From: Rhizobium aethiopicum
Lineage (GTDB): Bacteria; Pseudomonadota; Alphaproteobacteria; Rhizobiales; Rhizobiaceae
NCBI RefSeq assembly: GCF_014197535.1
Contig: NZ_JACIFV010000003.1
Location: 186,001 to 250,000, forward strand
Reading direction: 5' to 3'
Length of the DNA stretch: 64,000 nt
Part shown: positions 8,886-18,397 of the stretch, one piece after another
Layout: every line of letters starts with the position of its first letter
How positions within the stretch are numbered: the first letter of the stretch is position 1
Notes under the pieces: model-generated
Seen by the model: the letters and a program-made list of their open reading frames with translations, nothing else
What the model was told of the DNA's origin: nothing
The model's database searches: none
Program-made: the position numbers and the translations under genes

Positions 8886-9363
8886 GAACGAATCAGAGAC
8901 GAATCGCTGACTCCCGCTGATTCAGCTTTTGTTCACGGCTAAGTATTGATTTTGAATCACTTTTTCCTACTAAATGCTGAATCGCGGGACTCTCTCCTGT
9001 TCGCAATTTTGTCGCGCTGCCGGCGGTCAGTCATGCGCTTTTTGCTAAGTGAAAAATCCGCCGAAATTAACCCTTCGATCAAATCCGGAACGAATCGGCG
9101 ACGAATCGCCGACTGCGCTGTTTTCCCCTTTCGTTCACGGCCAAATCTGGTGGCGTCGTGATGTTCCGCCGCTAGATGCGGGGCAGGCGGAAAGGTCTCG
9201 TCACGTCGGTGTTAATATTCCGGCGAGCAAATTCACACAGCCTTAAGCCTGGCAGGCTTGCGCCACTGGGCCGATCAAAAACGGAACGAATCACCGACGA
9301 ATCGGAGACATCGAGACCTTCCCGCTTTGTTCACCGCAACATATTGTATTTAAATGCCTTTTT
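8886..9363. repeat. three ~55-80 bp GANTC-rich repeats, ~200 bp apart
   Basis: The 797-base gap between 8711 and 9508 contains no gene but has three related copies: 8886-8939, 9087-9141 and 9283-9338. Each starts with (G)GAACGAATC, a second GACGAATC about one helical turn later, and ends with GTTCACsGC. Copies 1 and 3 stay similar for ~25 more bases (TATTG ... CTTTTT). GANTC, the target of the CcrM methyltransferase, occurs twelve times between 8890 and 9411: at 8890, 8901, 8909, 8919, 8954, 8979, 8988, 9092, 9102, 9288, 9299 and 9407. Confidence 0.75.
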
Positions 9364-9441
9364 AACCATACAGGCGATTTGTGAGGGGTGACGGATCGCA
9401 AACCATGAATCGCCTTGCGTCCTAATTTACGCGCCCAACCG

Positions 9442-9466
9442 GGAACAAAAATCGCCAATGCGTGTT
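9442..9466 (+). promoter_or_regulatory. EcfG/RpoE2-type promoter for DUF3309 gene
   Basis: GGAAC (9442-9446), a 16-base spacer and TGTT (9463-9466) fit the EcfG consensus with one change in the first -10 base. The start codon of the downstream small gene is about 40 bases away, a sensible leader length. Confidence 0.65.
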
Positions 9467-9508
9467 TCTTGTCCATCCAGATTGCGGATGAAATGAAGGA
9501 AAAACACC

Positions 9509-9664
9509 ATGCTTGGCACGATACTTCTCGTTATCCTCATTCTGCTCTTGATCGGAGCTCTGCCAAACTGGGGTTATAGCCGTGGCTGGGGCTATGGACC
9601 TTCTGGCGGTTTGGGGCTAGTTCTCGTCATTATCATTATCCTTGTACTAATGGGCCGCATCTAA
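9509..9664 (+). CDS. DUF3309-type small membrane protein
   Basis: This 51-residue protein has an N-terminal hydrophobic helix (MLGTILLVILILLLIGALP), a short Trp/Gly/Tyr-rich loop (NWGYSRGWGYGPSGG) and a second hydrophobic helix (LGLVLVIIIILVLMGRI). This is the hallmark of DUF3309 proteins, of unknown function. AAGGA precedes the ATG. The gene follows a probable EcfG promoter, so stress induction is likely, and the glycine-zipper lipoprotein gene starts 26 bases downstream. Confidence 0.85.
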   Translation: MLGTILLVILILLLIGALPNWGYSRGWGYGPSGGLGLVLVIIIILVLMGRI

Positions 9665-9690
9665 AGCCCGACAACCTGGGGAGTTACGAC

Positions 9691-9951
9691 ATGATGAAGA
9701 AGATTGTTCTTATCGGCGCGCTCGTGGGCGCTCTCGCATCCTGCACGGCGACCGAGCAGGGCACGGCGATCGGCGCCGGCACCGGCGCGGTCATCGGTGG
9801 TGCCGTCACCAACAGCTGGGGTGGTGCCGCCGTCGGCGCCGTTGCCGGCGGTCTGACCGGCGCTCTCATCGGCCAGTCGGTCGAACGCCGCGGCTACTGC
9901 GTCTATCGCGACCGTTACGGCCGCCGCTACGAGGCCCGTTGCCGCTACTGA
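9691..9951 (+). CDS. glycine-zipper (2TM) lipoprotein
   Basis: An 86-residue protein with a lipoprotein signal ending LASC near residue 17, then two Gly/Ala-rich glycine-zipper segments (GTAIGAGTGAVIGGAV and GGAAVGAVAGGLTGALIG) and a Tyr/Arg-rich tail with two Cys. It resembles small outer-membrane 17-kDa-antigen or SlyB-like lipoproteins. A GGGGAG site precedes the ATG. It is probably co-transcribed with the DUF3309 gene and ends at a strong terminator, so the pair may be an envelope-stress unit. Confidence 0.85.
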   Translation: MMKKIVLIGALVGALASCTATEQGTAIGAGTGAVIGGAVTNSWGGAAVGAVAGGLTGALIGQSVERRGYCVYRDRYGRRYEARCRY

Positions 9952-9977
9952 CCGTCAAACGCATATCGGACTTCCCA

Positions 9978-10003
9978 ACGGGCGCTTCGGCGCCCGTTTT
10001 CTT
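9978..10003 (+). terminator. terminator after glycine-zipper gene
   Basis: ACGGGCGC and GCGCCCGT form an 8-bp stem closed by TTCG, followed by TTT-C-TTT on the plus strand. Confidence 0.88.
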
Positions 10004-10014
10004 TGCCGGCGGGT

Positions 10015-10031
10015 GTCAACGTGACGTTGAC
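10015..10031. promoter_or_regulatory. perfect 17-bp palindrome, possible operator
   Basis: GTCAACGT-G-ACGTTGAC is an exact inverted repeat with 8-bp arms and a single central base. It lies 12 bases after the preceding terminator and ahead of a small ORF at 10139. I do not recognise the cognate regulator. Confidence 0.45.
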
Positions 10032-10138
10032 GATTGGTCGTGAAAGTCAAATCTACCGGCGCCCACTTGCTGGGCGCATGTTTCCTTCGTGAGCGCAGGG
10101 CTGGCACCATGGCCCGAGGCACTGAAAGGAATATTCGC

Positions 10139-10222
10139 ATGGACCAGATTGACCTGAATTCCACCGTCGCTATTCTCGTCGCCGCGGCTTTCCCTGACAT
10201 CCGCGGTCTCAGCTCTTCGTAG
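10139..10222 (+). CDS. possible 27-residue small protein
   Basis: ATG follows AAGGA at 8 bases. The product begins MDQIDLNSTVAILVAAAFPD and ends IRGLSSS. It has a short hydrophobic centre (VAILVAAAF). No family is recognised. It stands alone between two terminators, downstream of a perfect palindrome, which suggests a separate small transcript, but chance cannot be excluded. Confidence 0.35.
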   Translation: MDQIDLNSTVAILVAAAFPDIRGLSSS

Positions 10223-10306
10223 CGGCGATCGCTCGCGGCAGCGAGTGCCGGTCAAGATTCGGGTTCAGCGGGATCGGAACACCGGCAACCGCTTCTGACC
10301 TCCCGA

Positions 10307-10343
10307 ACAAAAAGCAAAGGCGCGTCCTGCAACGCGCCTTTGC
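10307..10343 (-). terminator. terminator of the phbAB operon
   Basis: GCAAAGGCGCGT and ACGCGCCTTTGC form a perfect 12-bp stem with a 6-base loop; the minus strand continues into TTTTTGTT. It lies 25 bases after the phbB stop. Confidence 0.88.
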
Positions 10344-10367
10344 AAATCGACAAACGTTCGTCCTGTC

Positions 10368-11093
10368 TTAAACGAAGAACTGCCCGCCATTGGCCGTCAG
10401 CGTCGAACCGGTGATGAAGCCGGCATCGTCGGAGACGAGGAAGGTGACGCAGCGCGCGATTTCTTCCGGTTCGCCGAGACGGCCGACCGGGATCTGCGGA
10501 ATGATGCGTTCATTCAGCACTTTCTCCGGCACGGCAAGCACCATTTCCGTCCCGATATAACCGGGGCAGATGGCATTGACGGTGATGTTTTTCGCCGCGC
10601 CTTCCTGGGCAAGCGCCTTGGTAAAGCCGAGATCGCCCGCCTTGGCCGCGGAATAGTTTGCCTGGCCCATCTGGCCTTTCTGGCCGTTGATCGACGAGAT
10701 GTTGACAATGCGGCCGAAGCTGCGGTCGCGCATGCCTGTCCAGACCTGATGCGTCATGTTGAACAGGCCGGTGAGGTTGGTGTTGATCACCTCGTGCCAC
10801 TGTTGCGGCGTCATCTTGTGGAACATCGCGTCGCGGGTGATGCCGGCATTGTTGACGAGGATTTCGACCGGTCCGATCTCTCGTTCGACCTTGGTGATCC
10901 CTTCACCGCAGGCAGCGTAGTCCGAAACATCCCATTTGAATACCGCAACGCCGGTGACGTCGTGGAAGGCATGAGCCTTCTCGTCATTACCGGCATAAGT
11001 GGCCGCAACCCTGTAGCCGGCATTTTTCAGCGCCATGGATATCGCTGCGCCGATGCCGCGTGTACCTCCGGTGACCAGAGCCACTCTGCTCAT
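10368..11093 (-). CDS. phbB: acetoacetyl-CoA reductase
   Basis: NADPH-dependent short-chain reductase of 241 residues that reduces acetoacetyl-CoA to (R)-3-hydroxybutyryl-CoA for poly-hydroxybutyrate. The Rossmann motif is TGGTRGIG (residues 8-15), NNAG follows near residue 85, and the catalytic Ser (NISSINGQKGQMGQ), Tyr and Lys (YSAAKAG) are all present. The start at 11093 (MSRVALVTGG) fits the family; the longer frame adds an unrelated 17-residue extension. It lies about 70 bases downstream of phbA and shares its terminator. Confidence 0.95.
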   Translation of the reverse strand: MSRVALVTGGTRGIGAAISMALKNAGYRVAATYAGNDEKAHAFHDVTGVAVFKWDVSDYAACGEGITKVEREIGPVEILVNNAGITRDAMFHKMTPQQWHEVINTNLTGLFNMTHQVWTGMRDRSFGRIVNISSINGQKGQMGQANYSAAKAGDLGFTKALAQEGAAKNITVNAICPGYIGTEMVLAVPEKVLNERIIPQIPVGRLGEPEEIARCVTFLVSDDAGFITGSTLTANGGQFFV

Positions 11094-11162
11094 GTTCCGC
11101 TCCCCCTCTGTGTTTTCGCCCGCTCGTGGCGGCATTTCAATCAATGACGGATCGTATGCTAT

Positions 11163-12344
<1,182 letters not shown>

Positions 12345-12582
12345 GGGGAGGCTCCTCGTTTTTCGTCCCACTTACATAAGGGGAAACTGGCAAAGCTTTG
12401 AGCACAAGTCAAACGCGAAGACCGGCCGCCGGCATTTTTCGCCGGCGGCCCGCAAAGCCAATTCGTATGATCTGTTAAAGGTTTGCCGCAACGCACAAAG
12501 AGATTGTCACCAGCCTTCTTTTGCGTTTACAGTCTGAAGTGGAGGAACATCCAAAAATCAGACGGGGGTTCAGGAGGCTGAT

Positions 12583-13158
12583 ATGGCGAAGAACGAGGGT
12601 CAGATAGTCATCAAGAAATACGCCAATCGCCGCCTATACAATACAGGCACCAGCACCTACGTGACGCTGGAAGATCTGGCGGAGATGGTGAAGAAGGGCG
12701 AAGATTTTACCGTCCAGGACGCAAAAAGCGGGGATGACATCACCCATTCGGTGCTGACCCAGATCATCTTCGAGCAAGAATCGAAGACCGGCAACACACT
12801 GCTTCCGATCTCCTTCCTGCGCCAGCTGATCACCTATTACGGTGACCAGATGCAGATGGTCGTGCCGAGCTTCCTCGAACATTCGATGCGCGCCTTCAGC
12901 GAGCAGCAGTCCCAGATGCGCGAACAGGTAAACCGTGCCTTCGGCGAAACGCCGCTCGGCAAGAACCTGCAATTGCCGATGCAGATGGTCGAGGACCAGG
13001 TTCGCCGCAATACCGAGCTGTTTCAGCAGGCAATGCAGATGTTCTCGCCTTTCATGACACCGCCGGCGGCCAAGGAGAGCCGCAAGGCCGAGGCCAAGGA
13101 TATCGACGAGCTGAAGGAGCAGCTCCGCGCTCTCCAGAACAAACTCGACAACCTATAG
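12583..13158 (+). CDS. phaR: polyhydroxyalkanoate synthesis repressor
   Basis: A 191-residue protein with the N-terminal PHB/PHA accumulation DNA-binding domain (IVIKKYANRRLYNTGTSTYV, then LEDLAEMVKKGEDFTVQDAKSG) and a central PHB-binding segment, ending in a short coiled coil (DIDELKEQLRALQNKLDNL). PhaR represses phasin and PHB genes and is released when polymer granules titrate it (called AniA in R. etli). It is divergent from phbA, so autoregulation in the ~240-base shared region is plausible. Its last 6 bases overlap the convergent membrane-protein gene. Confidence 0.94.
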   Translation: MAKNEGQIVIKKYANRRLYNTGTSTYVTLEDLAEMVKKGEDFTVQDAKSGDDITHSVLTQIIFEQESKTGNTLLPISFLRQLITYYGDQMQMVVPSFLEHSMRAFSEQQSQMREQVNRAFGETPLGKNLQLPMQMVEDQVRRNTELFQQAMQMFSPFMTPPAAKESRKAEAKDIDELKEQLRALQNKLDNL

Positions 13159-13560
13159 GCCGATAGAGACATCCCGCCCGGCGCTTCGGATCGAAACGGC
13201 AAAACCGCCGATCACATCGATCAGAGCGATCGTCATCAAAATGAAGAACACTTGCGTCGCAGCGTCCTGGACGAGCAGAAACTCGACCAGGAAAGCGATG
13301 AAGACCAGCATCGACAATATGTGGTTGAGCAGGTTGCCCGGCCCGGTTCGGGTTGCTTTCAGGATTTCGAAGAACAACACGACAAGGGCGACGACGATGA
13401 AGAGATCGCCGAGCGCCATGCTCCAGATCGCGCCCGAGAGCATCGATAGCACGATGATGTCATGTTGTAAGGCGGCGATGCCGCCGCCGCCCATCAGGCC
13501 GAGCATCGCCAGATTGTAAAGAACAAACGGAATAATCATCAGCGGCATTGCGGTTACCAT
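13153..13560 (-). CDS. four-helix inner-membrane protein of unknown function
   Basis: A 135-residue protein with four predicted membrane segments (PLMIIPFVLYNLAMLGLM, AIWSMALGDLFIVVALVVLFF, ILSMLVFIAFLVEFLLV and VFFILMTIALIDVIGGFAV). AGGAG precedes ATG 13560, favouring it over the longer frame. I recognise no functional motif; it looks like a conserved rhizobial hypothetical. Its 3' end overlaps the end of phaR. Confidence 0.8.
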   Translation of the reverse strand: MVTAMPLMIIPFVLYNLAMLGLMGGGGIAALQHDIIVLSMLSGAIWSMALGDLFIVVALVVLFFEILKATRTGPGNLLNHILSMLVFIAFLVEFLLVQDAATQVFFILMTIALIDVIGGFAVSIRSAGRDVSIGL

Positions 13561-13644
13561 CGGCAATCTCCTTGCGCAGGAAGAATACTGCCGCAAACCG
13601 CTGTCCTACTGCAAGTCGTTGCAAATATTATCTTGCCGAAATGC

Positions 13645-13669
13645 AAAAGGCCGGCATGAAGCCGGCCTT
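13645..13669 (-). terminator. rpmF terminator
   Basis: AAGGCCGGC and GCCGGCCTT pair around a short loop, followed on the minus strand by TTTT; it is 34 bases past the rpmF stop. Confidence 0.75.
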
Positions 13670-13702
13670 GAAACTTGCGATCGGATGATCCAGATCTGAA
13701 AA

Positions 13703-13888
13703 TTATGCGCTTTCCTTCGGCGTCAGAACCTGGCGGCCGCGATACATGCCGGTCTTCAGATCGATATGGTGCGGGCGGCGCAGTTCGCCGGAATTCTTGT
13801 CTTCGACGTAGGTCGGAGCCTTCAGCGCGTCAGCCGAACGGCGCATGCCGCGCTTGGACGGGCTCGTTTTTCTCTTCGGTACAGCCAT
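13703..13888 (-). CDS. rpmF: 50S ribosomal protein L32
   Basis: A 61-residue basic protein starting [20 protein letters not shown], the classical L32 N-terminus, and ending in VLTPKESA. It lacks the zinc-ribbon cysteines found in some bacteria, as is normal for alphaproteobacteria. ATG 13888 is fixed by homology to the family. It has its own terminator. Confidence 0.97.
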
Positions 13889-14044
13889 TTTTCTTACTCC
13901 ACTTGCGGGCAAAACATTCCCACGGCCAGACTGGCGGCCGAAACGGACATGTCGCGATTTCGGAAATTTTGCGCGCTTATACATGCAAGGGGCGGCCTTG
14001 ACCAGTCCCCATGCATATTTTTTGCGAAGCCGATGATTCGAGCC

Positions 14045-14692
14045 TCAGACCTCGTCTTCCGCCACGATCCAGGGCTCGGCACGGGCCGCTTCTTCCCATT
14101 TCCGCCAGGCCGAATGCGACTTCATCGTCTCCATATAGATGAGTGTATCTTCCCGGCTGACGAGATCATAGACGTCGAACCGGTTGACCACAGGCGCAAA
14201 CATCGCATCCGCGCCACTGAAGCGCCCAAAGAGAAACGGTCCGCCGGATTTCTGAAGGAGGTCTCGCCAGATCGTCTCGATACGGCCGACATCGGCGTCG
14301 ACGCCGTCAGGCAATGCGATCCCGCCTCTCGGCCGACGAATATTCATCGGGCAGGCATTGCGCAGGGCTCGGAAGCCTGAAAGCATTTCCATCGAAACAG
14401 AACGGGCGAGCGCCCGTTCGGCACGGTCGCGCGGCCAAAGGCCGGCGTCCGGATAAAGCTCGGCGGCATATTCGATGATCGCCAGAGATTCCCAGATCTT
14501 CAAACCACCATGCTGCAGGACCGGAACCCTGCCGCTCGGCGATATCGCCTTGATGTTGGGATTGCCGCCCGCATCGTCGAAGGGGATCAGGACTTCCTCG
14601 AAATCGACGCCGGCGCCCGTCAGCGCCATCCACGGCCGGAACGACCAGGAAGAATAATTCTTGTTGGCGATGTAGAGCGTCGGTCTGTCCAT
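14045..14692 (-). CDS. glutathione S-transferase family protein
   Basis: Protein of 215 residues. The N-terminal thioredoxin-like domain (LYIANKNYSSWSFRPWMALTG) carries the probable glutathione-activating Ser/Tyr region, and SGRVPVLQHGGLKIWESLAIIEYAAELYP is the usual cis-Pro and Ser-binding motif. The helical C-terminal domain follows from about residue 85. The start at 14692 has a GGGAG site. It lies 13 bases after the 2H-type gene and is likely co-transcribed with it. Confidence 0.9.
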   Translation of the reverse strand: MDRPTLYIANKNYSSWSFRPWMALTGAGVDFEEVLIPFDDAGGNPNIKAISPSGRVPVLQHGGLKIWESLAIIEYAAELYPDAGLWPRDRAERALARSVSMEMLSGFRALRNACPMNIRRPRGGIALPDGVDADVGRIETIWRDLLQKSGGPFLFGRFSGADAMFAPVVNRFDVYDLVSREDTLIYMETMKSHSAWRKWEEAARAEPWIVAEDEV

Positions 14693-14705
14693 AGGCCTCT
14701 CCCGT

Positions 14706-15428
14706 TCAGGCATCGAAATCGAAGATCAACAGTTCGTGGAAGTGGTTCATGTCCTCGAACACGCAGAACGCCGGCGGCGCAAGCTCGAAAACAGGGGCCC
14801 TGCGGCGGATATCCTCGGCCACCTCGTCGAGCATTGCCTGCCATCGCGGCAAGGCTTCATCCTCCAGCCGCTCGATCACATAGGCGAAGGTGATGTGGAA
14901 CTTGTAATCCATATGGTTGGGCTGGCGATAGCCGAGAAGATCGGCAAGCGCGTTGCGCCAGGCGCGCATGACCTTGCGGTCCTTCTCCGTCGCTCCGTCG
15001 ACAAGCAGGCCCGACGGCCGGGCTTCGACGACGGCGACTTTGAAGGGCTCCGCCATCGAGAAACCTTCGAACCGCGCCGCCATGAGTTCGGTCATATCGT
15101 CGATCGGCGTCTCGAGAGGGAGGTCTATAGGCCAGCAGTCCTGCCGGCGCCTGGTCTCGATGACGCCCTCGAAAAGCGTCATGTGAAGGCTCGAGATCGG
15201 CGTGAAGAGAAATTGCGGCGCCTCGGGCATCGCCAGATATTTCTCACGCGCCTCTATCAGCGCCGTCAGCGTTCTTGAACCCTTCTCGGGGTGGCAGACG
15301 ATGGTGTTGCCGGCTTCGGGCAGGAAGCCGCCGATCTTGCCATAGCGGCTGCCGAGATGGGAGGGCGGGTTCGAATTGTGTGTCTTCGAGTACAGCAGAA
15401 GCTCGGGAGAAAAGGTCGGGGCGGTCAT
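14706..15428 (-). CDS. DUF1868-type protein, 2H phosphoesterase-like
   Basis: A protein of about 240 residues with two H-x-T motifs, SSLHMTLFEG (~residue 84) and YKFHITFAYV (~181). Two such motifs about 100 residues apart define the 2H phosphoesterase superfamily, which includes RNA ligase/cyclic phosphodiesterases. This suggests a cyclic phosphodiesterase or ligase activity on nucleotides or RNA, but the substrate is unknown. The start is uncertain: ATG 15428 and 15458 are both weakly supported. It is followed directly by the glutathione transferase gene. Confidence 0.75.
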   Translation of the reverse strand: MTAPTFSPELLLYSKTHNSNPPSHLGSRYGKIGGFLPEAGNTIVCHPEKGSRTLTALIEAREKYLAMPEAPQFLFTPISSLHMTLFEGVIETRRRQDCWPIDLPLETPIDDMTELMAARFEGFSMAEPFKVAVVEARPSGLLVDGATEKDRKVMRAWRNALADLLGYRQPNHMDYKFHITFAYVIERLEDEALPRWQAMLDEVAEDIRRRAPVFELAPPAFCVFEDMNHFHELLIFDFDA

Positions 15429-15523
15429 GGGCGACTCGGGGGCTCTGGTGGATTGCATTCGCCCATATGGCAGAACCAAGAATGTCAGATGACGGCCACC
15501 GCTTCTAATGACAAGTTATGATC

Positions 15524-16261
15524 TCACTCATAGATGCACTTGATGTAGTCGCCCGAACCCTGCGCGCGTCTCTCGATGACACCGGCTAGCCGGCGAAGGC
15601 CTCGTCCGGGCTTGCCTGCTTTGCGGTCGATCGGGTTCGGCAGCGAAACGGCAAGCAGCGATGCCTGGCGCCGCGTCAGCTTCGAGGCAGGTACCTTGAA
15701 ATGATGCTGGGCGGCGGCCTCGATGCCGTAAATGCCGGGACCCCATTCGGCGATATTGAGATAGATTTCCATCAGCCGCCGTTTCGACAGGACGAAATCC
15801 GTGGTGACGGCGAGCGGAAGCTCCATCGCCTTGCGCACGAAGGAGCGGCTGTTCCAGAGAAAGAGGTTCTTGGCCGTCTGCATCGGGATCGTGCTGCCGC
15901 CGCGTGTCGCCTGACCTTTCAGCGTGTCCTCGACCAGCATGCGCATCTCCGCCCAGTCGACGCCGCCATGGAAACAATATTGCCCGTCTTCGGACATCAT
16001 CACCGATTGCACCAGGACCGGAGAGATCTCGTCAAGCGACACCCATCGGCGGTCATAGCCGCGCAGCAGCACCAGATCGCGCAGCATCAGCGTCGAGACG
16101 GGATGGATGAAGGGCAGCAGGTAGAGGAAGATCAGCGCGTAAGGAAGGATCAGCACGGCCAGCAAGCCAAGAACGATACGCTTCAGCACAGGCCGATCTT
16201 CGAACCATCGCCGACGGGCCGGCATGTCGGCGATATCCTCTCTCTCCGTCGCTATATCCAA
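15524..16261 (-). CDS. mtgA: monofunctional peptidoglycan glycosyltransferase
   Basis: A 245-residue inner-membrane enzyme of family GT51 that polymerises lipid II glycan strands. One N-terminal membrane anchor ([22 protein letters not shown]) precedes the catalytic domain with the Glu in [16 protein letters not shown] and further motifs [16 protein letters not shown] and [19 protein letters not shown]. No transpeptidase domain follows. The gene is divergent from the prenyl synthase gene; the start codons of the longest frames share a base at 16261. Confidence 0.94.
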   Translation of the reverse strand: MDIATEREDIADMPARRRWFEDRPVLKRIVLGLLAVLILPYALIFLYLLPFIHPVSTLMLRDLVLLRGYDRRWVSLDEISPVLVQSVMMSEDGQYCFHGGVDWAEMRMLVEDTLKGQATRGGSTIPMQTAKNLFLWNSRSFVRKAMELPLAVTTDFVLSKRRLMEIYLNIAEWGPGIYGIEAAAQHHFKVPASKLTRRQASLLAVSLPNPIDRKAGKPGRGLRRLAGVIERRAQGSGDYIKCIYE

Positions 16262-16395
16262 TGTCCCCAGCCCATTTTGCTCCCTTTCGTTCTCATAACG
16301 CCTGTGAGCCGCTTATGCCAGAGCACAAGGGAAATCTTGCGGCAGTCATCGACAATTCCGTTGCAAGCCCCGATGCCCCATGCCAAACAGCGCCC

Positions 16396-17310
16396 ATGGA
16401 CGCGAACCGGGACACTTTCGAGACGAGGCTTAGCAACAACGCGCGAGAAATCGAGGCGCTGCTCGATACATTGCTTTCACCGAGCCCTCTTTCCGATGAA
16501 ATCGTCAGGCCCGACACCCTGCGCAGCGCCATGCATTATGCCGTGCTGAACGGCGGCAAGCGATTGCGCCCATTCCTTGTTGCCGAAAGTGCGGCCCTTC
16601 TCGGCGGCGATGTGCAAGCGGCCCTTCGGGTCGGCGCCGCACTCGAATGCGTTCACTGCTATTCCCTCGTGCATGACGACCTGCCGGCGATGGACGATGA
16701 CGATCTGCGCCGCGGCAAACCGACAGTGCACATCAAGTTCGACGAAGCCACCGCAATCCTCGCCGGCGACAGCCTGCTGACCTACGCCTTCGACATCGTT
16801 GCCGCGCCGGAAACGGCCCTTCCCGATACGAGCAAAGCGGCGCTGGTGCTTGCCCTCGCCCGGGCAGCCGGTCTTGGCGGCATGGCCGGGGGCCAGGCGC
16901 TCGATCTTGCCGCGGAAAAGCAGGCTCCCGACGAAGCCGGCATCATCCGCCTACAGGCGATGAAAACCGGCGCGCTGATCCGCTTCGCCTGCGAGGCTGG
17001 CGCCATTATCGCGGCAAGCCCGCCCGAAGATCGCCGTCGCCTGCGCGCCTTCGGCGAAAAGATCGGCCTCGCCTTCCAGCTGGCCGATGATATTCTCGAC
17101 CTGACTTCGGATACTGAGACCATGGGCAAGGCGACGGGCAAGGACGCAGGCCGTGGCAAGGGCACGCTCGTGGCGCTCCACGGCATGGAATGGGCCGAGG
17201 CCGAGCTTCGTCGGCATGTGCACGATGCCGAAGATCTGCTTGCTCCCTACGGTGCTCGCGCCTTTGTTCTCACCGCCGCGGCGCATTTCATCGCCGACCG
17301 TAAGAGCTAA
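16396..17310 (+). CDS. ispA: polyprenyl synthetase, farnesyl diphosphate synthase type
   Basis: An all-helical prenyltransferase of about 304 residues making farnesyl (C15) diphosphate for undecaprenol, quinone and heme O side chains. The motifs are GGKRLRPFLV, the first Asp-rich motif DDLPAMDDDDLRRG and the second, LADDILD. ATG 16396 gives the usual length; upstream in-frame ATGs at 16315 and 16261 would add up to 45 residues without family similarity, and ribosome-binding signals are weak for all. ispG of the same pathway lies 1 kb downstream on the other strand. Confidence 0.88.
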   Translation: MDANRDTFETRLSNNAREIEALLDTLLSPSPLSDEIVRPDTLRSAMHYAVLNGGKRLRPFLVAESAALLGGDVQAALRVGAALECVHCYSLVHDDLPAMDDDDLRRGKPTVHIKFDEATAILAGDSLLTYAFDIVAAPETALPDTSKAALVLALARAAGLGGMAGGQALDLAAEKQAPDEAGIIRLQAMKTGALIRFACEAGAIIAASPPEDRRRLRAFGEKIGLAFQLADDILDLTSDTETMGKATGKDAGRGKGTLVALHGMEWAEAELRRHVHDAEDLLAPYGARAFVLTAAAHFIADRKS

Positions 17311-17319
17311 ACTGTCGGA

Positions 17320-18381
17320 TCAAGCCGCCAATATTTCCTTGAGAGCGGCAACCAGCCGCGCGCATTCTGCGTCGGTGCCGATGCTGATGCGCAGGAACTC
17401 CGAAATGCGCGGCTCGGCGAAGCGCCTGATGAGAACATCGCGCTCCCGCAAAGCGGCTTGAAGGGCTACGCCCGGCCGGCTTGCGTGCCTCACAAAAATG
17501 AAATTCGCCTGCGACGGCAGCACCTCGAAATCCAGCGCCTCAAGCTCCCGGACGAGGTTTTCCCGGCTGGTGATGATTTTCCGCCGGCATGTCTCGAACC
17601 ACGCCTCGTCTTTGATCGCCGCCGTCGCGCCGACCTGTGCCAGGCGATCGAGCGGATAGGAATTGAAACTGTCCTTGACCCGCACCAGCGCCTCGATCAG
17701 ATCCCGGTGCCCCAGGGCGAAGCCGACGCGTAGACCTGCGAACGAACGAGATTTCGACAAGGTTTGGATGACCAGCAGGTTGGGATAGCGAGAAATGAGC
17801 GGCACGGCGCTTTCCCCGCCGAAATCGACATAAGCCTCGTCGATCACGACGACCGCATCCGGATGGGCGGCAAGAAGCGCCTCGATCCCGGCCAGCGGCA
17901 GGCCGATACCTGTCGGTGCATTCGGATTGGGGATGATGATCGCGCCGCATGGTCTGTCGTAATCCGACAGCCGCATCCGGAACTGATCGTCGAGAGGTAT
18001 CTCGATAGTCTCGACACCATATAGCAGGCTATAGGTCGGATAGAAGCTGTAGGTCACATCGGGATAGAGAAGCGGCAGATCGTGGTTCAGCAGCGCCTGG
18101 AACGTATGGGCGAGAACCTCATCGGAGCCGTTGCCGACGAATACTTGTTCGGCCGTCAGCCCGAAACGGGCGGCGATCGCCTCGCGCAACTCGGTGGCGG
18201 CGGGATCGGGATAGAGCCGCAGACGATCGTCCGTCGCTTGCCTGATCGCCTCGATCGCCTTTGGGGACGGCCCGTAGGGATTCTCATTGGTGTTGAGCTT
18301 GACCAGGCCGGGAATGCGCGGCTGCTCGCCCGCGATGTAGGGCCGAAGCTTGCTAACGATATCAGACCAATACCGGCTCAT
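17320..18381 (-). CDS. hisC: histidinol-phosphate aminotransferase
   Basis: A PLP-dependent fold-type I aminotransferase of 353 residues. N-terminal [25 protein letters not shown], the substrate/PLP Asp region [12 protein letters not shown] and the lysine-bearing [19 protein letters not shown] are all present, with the conserved Arg near FLRISIGT. It is placed 16 bases downstream of ispG, so probably co-transcribed although functionally unrelated. Rhizobia often have more than one HisC-like copy; an aromatic or tyrosine aminotransferase role cannot be excluded. Confidence 0.9.
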   Translation of the reverse strand: MSRYWSDIVSKLRPYIAGEQPRIPGLVKLNTNENPYGPSPKAIEAIRQATDDRLRLYPDPAATELREAIAARFGLTAEQVFVGNGSDEVLAHTFQALLNHDLPLLYPDVTYSFYPTYSLLYGVETIEIPLDDQFRMRLSDYDRPCGAIIIPNPNAPTGIGLPLAGIEALLAAHPDAVVVIDEAYVDFGGESAVPLISRYPNLLVIQTLSKSRSFAGLRVGFALGHRDLIEALVRVKDSFNSYPLDRLAQVGATAAIKDEAWFETCRRKIITSRENLVRELEALDFEVLPSQANFIFVRHASRPGVALQAALRERDVLIRRFAEPRISEFLRISIGTDAECARLVAALKEILAA

Positions 18382-18397
18382 TCGAACGCGCGGGCCT

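Noticed and set aside
8886..9338. Regularly spaced repeats as a CRISPR array
   Set aside because: There are only three imperfect copies about 200 bp apart, no cas genes and no spacer-like uniform intervals.
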